Shown piece after piece: positions 60,025 to 64,000 of a stretch of DNA of 64,000 nucleotides. This stretch comes from Bacteroides oleiciplenus YIT 12058 (GTDB lineage Bacteria > Bacteroidota > Bacteroidia > Bacteroidales > Bacteroidaceae). Where the stretch lies: positions 273,781-337,780 of the forward strand of contig NZ_JH992944.1 of NCBI RefSeq assembly GCF_000315485.1. Reading direction: 5' to 3'. How positions within the stretch are numbered: the stretch's first letter is position 1; each line of letters begins with the position of its first letter. The translations under genes were made by a program, and so were the position numbers. The notes beneath the pieces are model-generated. The model saw only the letters and a program-made list of their open reading frames with translations. It had not been told where the DNA came from and searched no databases.

Positions 60025-61320
60025 ATGGAAAAGAACCCAGACATTCAGTTCCGTTCCCCGGAAGAAATCAAATCATATCAGGAAACCAGGCTTATCGAAA
60101 CCTTGGTCTATCTTCAGGCACATTCCCGATTCTATCAACAGATGTTTCGTGAACACTCCATAGATATCTCCCGCATAAAAACGATAGAAGACCTGCAACA
60201 AATACCAGTCACCACCAAGACAGACCTGCAACTACATAATAATGAGTTTATCTGTGTTGATAGAGATGCTATCATCGATTATGTAACCACTTCCGGCACT
60301 TTAGGTGATCCGGTTACTTTCGTACTCACCTCTGCAGACCTTGACCGTCTGGCTTACAACGAATATTTGTCTTTCAACACCGCCGGATGTAGCCGGAAAG
60401 ATATATTGCAACTAATGACTACCATAGACCGCCGCTTCATGGCAGGTCTGGCCTATTACCTGGGAGCCCGGGAACTGGGTATGGGAGTAGCCCGCGTAGG
60501 CAATGGAATACCGGAGTTGCAATGGGACACTATCCACCGTATTCATCCCACCTGTGGCATGGTAGTGCCCTCATTCCTTATCAAACTGATAGAATTCGCC
60601 GAAAAAAATCAGATTGATTACAATAACAGTTCGATGAAAAAGTGTGTGTGCATCGGTGAAGCATTGCGCAATCCTGATTTCACCCTGAACACCCTCGGGC
60701 AGCGTATCAACGAAAAATGGCCGTCACTCCAACTGTATTCCACTTATGCTTCTACAGAAATGCAGTCATCTTTCACCGAATGTTCCGAATTCCATGGCGG
60801 ACACTTGCAACCCGAACTCATCATCGTAGAGTTTCTCGATGACAAAAATCTTCCGGTGAAAGAAGGAGAACCGGGTGAGGTAACCATTACTACATTGGGA
60901 GTTGAAGGTATGCCTTTGCTCCGTTTCAAAACCGGAGACATTTGCTATCACTATACGGAATCTTGCACTTGCGGACGGAATACCATCCGGTTAAGTTCTG
61001 TTTTAGGGCGAAAAGGGCAAATGATAAAATACAAAGGAACCACCCTCTATCCACCCGCATTATTCGATATATTGGACGATATACCTAAGGTAAAGAACTA
61101 TGTTGTTGAGGTATATACCAATAAATTAGGTACGGATGAAATACTAATCCGCATTGGCAGTGAAGAGAACAGCGAAAGCTTTGCAAAAGAAATAAAGGAC
61201 CTGTTCCGTTCTAAAATACGGGTAGCTCCTACCATCCGGTTCGAACCAGCTGACTACATTGCCCAGATACAAATGCCCCCTATGAGCAGAAAAAGTATAA
61301 AATTCTTTGATTTACGGTAA
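60025..61320 (+). CDS. AMP-dependent aryl-acid ligase (PaaK-like), last gene of the operon
   Basis: A 431-residue adenylate-forming enzyme similar to phenylacetate-CoA ligase. YVTTSGTLGDPVTF is the phosphate-binding loop, YSTYASTEMQ the A5-type motif and LLRFKTGDICYH the A7-type motif. A short C-terminal swivel domain (about 330-431) ends with SRKSIKFFDLR. It would activate coumarate or cinnamate made by the first gene, onto CoA or directly onto an ACP as ApeH does. The -33 element of the next promoter lies in its last codons. Confidence 0.88.
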   Translation: MEKNPDIQFRSPEEIKSYQETRLIETLVYLQAHSRFYQQMFREHSIDISRIKTIEDLQQIPVTTKTDLQLHNNEFICVDRDAIIDYVTTSGTLGDPVTFVLTSADLDRLAYNEYLSFNTAGCSRKDILQLMTTIDRRFMAGLAYYLGARELGMGVARVGNGIPELQWDTIHRIHPTCGMVVPSFLIKLIEFAEKNQIDYNNSSMKKCVCIGEALRNPDFTLNTLGQRINEKWPSLQLYSTYASTEMQSSFTECSEFHGGHLQPELIIVEFLDDKNLPVKEGEPGEVTITTLGVEGMPLLRFKTGDICYHYTESCTCGRNTIRLSSVLGRKGQMIKYKGTTLYPPALFDILDDIPKVKNYVVEVYTNKLGTDEILIRIGSEENSESFAKEIKDLFRSKIRVAPTIRFEPADYIAQIQMPPMSRKSIKFFDLR

Positions 61321-61336
61321 CTAATTTCTACTTTTG
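61306..61336 (+). promoter_or_regulatory. Promoter for the two genes after the APE operon
   Basis: TTTG (61306-61309), N19, TACTTTTG (61329-61336): a full Bacteroides consensus. The start of transcription should be near 61343, 36 bases before the next ATG, so these genes need not depend on the 22-kb operon. Confidence 0.7.
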
Positions 61337-61378
61337 ACATAAGAATAGACTTAATACTTACTCTAAATTATTAATTGT

Positions 61379-61948
61379 ATGAAAAAGTTATTAACCCTTT
61401 TCCTTCTGGCAACAAGCATGATTTGTTTCGGACAAAACAGAGACTTCCTGAAAGAAGTTTCAGGTATCAATTTCTATGGGGTGGATTATTCTGCGGCAAA
61501 AGTGTTCGGTGCGGCTGAGACTCCTGAAGAGTTCAGAATAGCATTTGCCAAGATTAACCGTCTGTTCATCACTGAGGCAAAAAAGTATGATGTAAGTAAG
61601 AAGCTGAAAGTTAAAGTCAACGAGATCTCACTCAACGCTGTTGATAAAGTGAATCAGGACATTGACCTCAGTCAACTGATGACGACCAGTGCAGACTATA
61701 CATTGAGCGAACAAGACATTAAACGGGTTTTAGAAGCACTTCCTATACAAAGTCAGCCGGGCATTGGGCTGGTTATCATCGCTAAGTTACTGAATAAGGC
61801 AGAGGGATACGGTTCCTATCAGGTAGTATTCTTCAATACTGAAACCAAAGAAATAGTAGAAGACTGGGCAACCGGTGGCAAAGCCAAAGGTTTCGGACTT
61901 CGTAACTATTGGGCTGGTTCCATCCATAAGGTTATCAACAACCTGTAA
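61379..61948 (+). CDS. Secreted protein of unknown function
   Basis: A 189-residue protein with a signal peptide (MKKLLTLFLLATSMICFGQ). The mature part is mixed alpha/beta with no motif I recognise; it begins NRDFLKEVSGINFYGVDYS and ends with a Gly-rich KAKGFGLRNYWAGS. Cys17 is near the signal end but does not form a good lipobox, so a periplasmic protein is more likely. It has its own promoter and shares a transcript with the next gene (23 bases apart). Confidence 0.7.
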   Translation: MKKLLTLFLLATSMICFGQNRDFLKEVSGINFYGVDYSAAKVFGAAETPEEFRIAFAKINRLFITEAKKYDVSKKLKVKVNEISLNAVDKVNQDIDLSQLMTTSADYTLSEQDIKRVLEALPIQSQPGIGLVIIAKLLNKAEGYGSYQVVFFNTETKEIVEDWATGGKAKGFGLRNYWAGSIHKVINNL

Positions 61949-61971
61949 ACTAAATATTTACTAAATAAAAA

Positions 61972-62679
61972 ATGAGAAAATTACTATTATTGTGCGTCCT
62001 ATTAATAGGCGCCTGCCTTCACTGCATGGCACAAAACTACACCGAAGTCGTTTATTTGAAAAATGGAAGTATTATCCGAGGTATTATCATCGAACAAGTA
62101 CCCAACAGTTCTTTAAAAATACAAACTGCCGATGGAAGTATCTTTGCTTATTCAATGGATGAAGTTGTGAAAATTACAAAAGAAGTAGGTGCTTCCAGAA
62201 ACAAGTACGAAAGATTTGGAGAAAAGAAATCACTGAAAGGCTACAAAGGCTTTGTCGAAACCGGTTATATCTTTGATCTCAGTGATTGTAATGCCAACAG
62301 ATTCGAATTATCAACTACACACGGTTATCAGTTTAATAACTATTTATTTGTCGGAGGTGGTGCCGGAATAAACTTCTATACGGATGCAGATTTATATTCC
62401 GTTCCTTTATTTGCCAGTTTCAGAGCTAACTTCATGAATAAAAAGATTACACCGTTTGCTGATATCAAAAGCGGTTATACGGTCGGCGATGTTGAAGGAG
62501 CCTTTGTTACAGTAGGTTTTGGTGTACGCTTTGCTCTTGCCAAGAAAATGGCACTGAATCTTAAACTGGAATATGCATATCAAGAGTATGATTACGAATA
62601 TTATTATAGTAGTAGTTCATATTATTATGATAATGAATCTATAAATGGCATCGGAGTCAAGCTTGGTTTTGAATTCTAA
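61972..62679 (+). CDS. Predicted outer membrane beta-barrel protein
   Basis: A 235-residue protein with a signal peptide (ends HCMAQ, about 21). A short beta-rich domain (TEVVYLKNGSIIRGIIIEQ to MDEVVKITKE, about 23-72) comes first, then about eight alternating strands ending in GIGVKLGFEF with a C-terminal Phe, as in outer membrane barrels. The segment before the last strand is very Tyr/Ser-rich (YEYYYSSSSYYYD). Function is unknown. Confidence 0.75.
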   Translation: MRKLLLLCVLLIGACLHCMAQNYTEVVYLKNGSIIRGIIIEQVPNSSLKIQTADGSIFAYSMDEVVKITKEVGASRNKYERFGEKKSLKGYKGFVETGYIFDLSDCNANRFELSTTHGYQFNNYLFVGGGAGINFYTDADLYSVPLFASFRANFMNKKITPFADIKSGYTVGDVEGAFVTVGFGVRFALAKKMALNLKLEYAYQEYDYEYYYSSSSYYYDNESINGIGVKLGFEF

Positions 62680-62702
62680 ATGAAATAATCCCTATAAATA
62701 AG

Positions 62703-62743
62703 AAAACCGGATTGAAGGTTGTAACAGTCTTCAATCCGGTTTT
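62703..62743. terminator. Bidirectional terminator
   Basis: A perfect 15-bp stem, AAAACCGGATTGAAG / CTTCAATCCGGTTTT, with an 11-base loop and T-runs on both strands. It separates the barrel gene from the convergent MerR gene. Confidence 0.85.
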
Positions 62744-62774
62744 TATTTTATCCGGTTCGTCTTCCAAATTTCGT

Positions 62775-63158
62775 TTATTCTCCTATGTCCTGAATATCTT
62801 TCTTCAATTCATCAATCTGTTCATAAGTGAAGCCATCAAGAGCTTTCTTCATACTGAGCAGTTCCTCACGGACGGCTTTCAACCGCTCTACGATTTCAAA
62901 GTTACGAAGGGTGTTTTCTTTATTATCTTTCATCCGCTGGCGCGCACCAGGCAACGTCATGCCCCGTTCCTTCACCAAATGATAAATCAGTTTCACCGTT
63001 TCAATGTCCTCTTTGCGATATTGCCGCACGCCACGACTACCCTTCTTCGGGGAAAGTTGTGGAAACTCTTTTTCCCAAAAACGCAACAAGGACTCATTGA
63101 CATCGAACATCTGAGCTACCTCACTGATGGAATAGTATAACTTCAGGTCTTTATCCAT
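62775..63158 (-). CDS. MerR-family transcriptional regulator
   Basis: A 127-residue regulator. The winged helix-turn-helix is YYSISEVAQMFDVNESLLRFWEKEF (about 9-33), followed by the second wing with RGVRQYRKEDIETVKLIYHLV. The C-terminal part is coiled-coil for dimer formation (about 85-127). No Cys-based metal site or effector domain is visible, so its ligand is unknown. It lies 2 bases after the M23 peptidase gene on the same strand and is probably co-transcribed with it. I see no evidence that it controls the pigment operon. Confidence 0.9.
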   Translation of the reverse strand: MDKDLKLYYSISEVAQMFDVNESLLRFWEKEFPQLSPKKGSRGVRQYRKEDIETVKLIYHLVKERGMTLPGARQRMKDNKENTLRNFEIVERLKAVREELLSMKKALDGFTYEQIDELKKDIQDIGE

Positions 63159-63160
63159 AA

Positions 63161-64000
63161 TTAATCAAGGACTTTACCATGGTTGGCAGCAATCTGTATC
63201 ATGCGGTCATAATCCTCGGCAGTCAAATCCATAAAGTAGTAGTTGACGGGATTAACCACCTGCCCTTTGACATGAACTTCATAATGCAAGTGAGGACCGG
63301 TGCTTTTTCCTGTGCTACCCACTCCGGCAATTACTTCGCCGCGCACGACCTTCTTTCCGAGTTTCGTCCGGTATTCCTTTAAGTGGCCATATAAAGTCTG
63401 GTAACCAAAGCCATGGTCTATCACAATAGTATTGCCATAGCCGGTTTCCCAGCCCATCTTCACCACCGTACCGTCTCCTGTGGCGTAAACGTCCGTTCCA
63501 ATAGGTGCGGAGAAGTCCATACCGGCATGGAATTTCGTAGTACCATAGATAGGGTCGATACGCGTGCCATAGCCGGATGCTGTTTTACGAAGGTCTTTAT
63601 TGGAAATAGGCTGGATAGCAGGAATACAACGCAGCATTTCGTCATGGCTCTTACACATATCCACCACATCATCGAAAGAACGGGACTGGATATAAAGCTG
63701 CTTACTGAGCATATCCATCTTCTGAGTAGTATTCACCACCAGGTCGGAGTTAGCCATATCCATCAAATGTTCGTAACGATTGGTGCCGCCATATCCTGCC
63801 TGACGAATAGCTGACGGTATGGGGTCTGCTGCAAAAATAACCCGATATAAGTTATCATCGCGTTGCTGCACATCCTGCAACACGCCCATAGCCTCGTCCA
63901 AACGACGGGAAAGCACATTATACTGCGCTAAAAGTTGGCTATTTTCCTTTCGTAATTCTTTCTCGGAAGGAGAACCGAAGATAATTAGCAGAACAATGAA
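63161..64000 (-). CDS. M23-family peptidoglycan peptidase (5' end outside window)
   Basis: The frame is open to the window edge, giving at least 279 residues; the gene start is missing. The first visible residues (FIVLLIIFGS) are the end of a membrane helix, followed by a coiled coil (KELRKENSQLLAQYNVLSRR). The C-terminal LytM/M23 domain has the zinc motifs HAGMD and HLHYEVH (HxH), with TLYGHLKEY between. It resembles the membrane-anchored MepM-type endopeptidases that cut peptide cross-links. A GTG at 63916 is not the start, since the conserved anchor lies upstream. Confidence 0.92.
   Translation of the reverse strand, partial: FIVLLIIFGSPSEKELRKENSQLLAQYNVLSRRLDEAMGVLQDVQQRDDNLYRVIFAADPIPSAIRQAGYGGTNRYEHLMDMANSDLVVNTTQKMDMLSKQLYIQSRSFDDVVDMCKSHDEMLRCIPAIQPISNKDLRKTASGYGTRIDPIYGTTKFHAGMDFSAPIGTDVYATGDGTVVKMGWETGYGNTIVIDHGFGYQTLYGHLKEYRTKLGKKVVRGEVIAGVGSTGKSTGPHLHYEVHVKGQVVNPVNYYFMDLTAEDYDRMIQIAANHGKVLD

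Larger units (their letters stand above)
38884..61320 (+). other. Aryl polyene / flexirubin-like lipid biosynthetic operon (20 genes)
   Basis: All genes point right, and most overlap by 1-26 bases or lie within 25, with no visible internal terminator. The set is: ammonia-lyase, ketoreductase, three ketosynthases plus a Cys-less partner, two acyl carrier proteins, two dehydratases, thioesterase, O-methyltransferase, LpxL-like and PlsC-like acyltransferases, glycosyltransferase, polysaccharide deacetylase, LolA-like protein, lipoprotein, MMPL exporter, FAD oxidoreductase, C45 acyltransferase and AMP ligase. This set matches aryl polyene clusters (APE of E. coli and Xenorhabdus, flexirubin of Flavobacterium). 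Dialkylresorcinol genes darA/darB are absent. Product structure is inference. Confidence 0.85.

Noticed and set aside
38884..61320. True flexirubin cluster
   Set aside because: The dialkylresorcinol genes darA and darB are not present between the first and last gene, so only the aryl polyene part is supported.
62775..63158. MerR protein as regulator of the pigment operon
   Set aside because: It is convergent with the genes after the operon, separated by a strong bidirectional terminator and paired with an M23 peptidase gene.

Overview
The window looks like chromosomal DNA of a gut Bacteroides species. The signs are promoters of the Bacteroides type (TTTG about 19-21 bp upstream of TAnnTTTG) in front of many genes, lipoproteins with an acidic stretch after the lipobox cysteine, NigD-like and DUF4625 lipoproteins, a TonB-dependent receptor, and a flexirubin/aryl-polyene type pigment cluster. 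The species cannot be fixed from sequence reading alone.

Layout. (1) 178-7924: two 3193-bp inverted copies, identical wherever compared, of a transcription unit for a 964-residue surface lipoprotein. They face away from each other around a 1361-bp spacer. The spacer holds a tyrosine recombinase gene and one promoter that reads only into the right-hand copy. Both spacer/repeat junctions carry a 7-7-7 recombinase-type site, so the locus reads as an invertible promoter that chooses between two identical copies. (2) 8040-29623: housekeeping and envelope genes: pepD, a YbhN-like membrane protein, ksgA/rsmA, mgtE, a DUF349 protein, a secreted polysaccharide lyase of family PL8 with an N-terminal DUF1573 domain, a stand-alone AICAR transformylase, tRNA-Gln, rsfS-ftsH-cdsA, a NigD-like lipoprotein, lpxB, surE, a CPBP protease, and a three-gene metal-uptake-like operon (His-rich protein, TonB receptor, DUF4625 lipoprotein). 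(3) 30120-31799: an intact IS1182-family element inserted in the palindrome of an intergenic repeat. (4) 32159-38773: parA-parB-DUF5683-mltD-rsh-bactofilin. (5) 38884-61320: one 22.4-kb rightward operon for an aryl polyene (flexirubin-like) lipid. (6) 61379-64000: two small secreted proteins under their own promoter, then a MerR regulator and an M23 peptidase that runs off the window.

How the pigment operon works, by family knowledge: an ammonia-lyase makes a cinnamate/coumarate starter and an AMP-dependent ligase activates it. Two acyl carrier proteins, three ketosynthases, a Cys-less chain-length-factor-like partner, a ketoreductase and two hot-dog dehydratases build the polyene. An O-methyltransferase and an FAD oxidoreductase may tailor it. 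Acyltransferases, a glycosyltransferase, a C45 acyltransferase and a polysaccharide deacetylase would join or trim the lipid and sugar parts. An MMPL exporter, a LolA-like carrier and a lipoprotein would place it in the outer membrane. The dialkylresorcinol genes of true flexirubins (darA/darB) are not in the operon.

The most unusual items are the duplicated phase-variation locus, the MMPL-PlsC-methyltransferase triple fusion, the ketosynthase with a second ketosynthase-like tail, the DUF1573-PL8 fusion and the tandem 79-bp promoter repeats.
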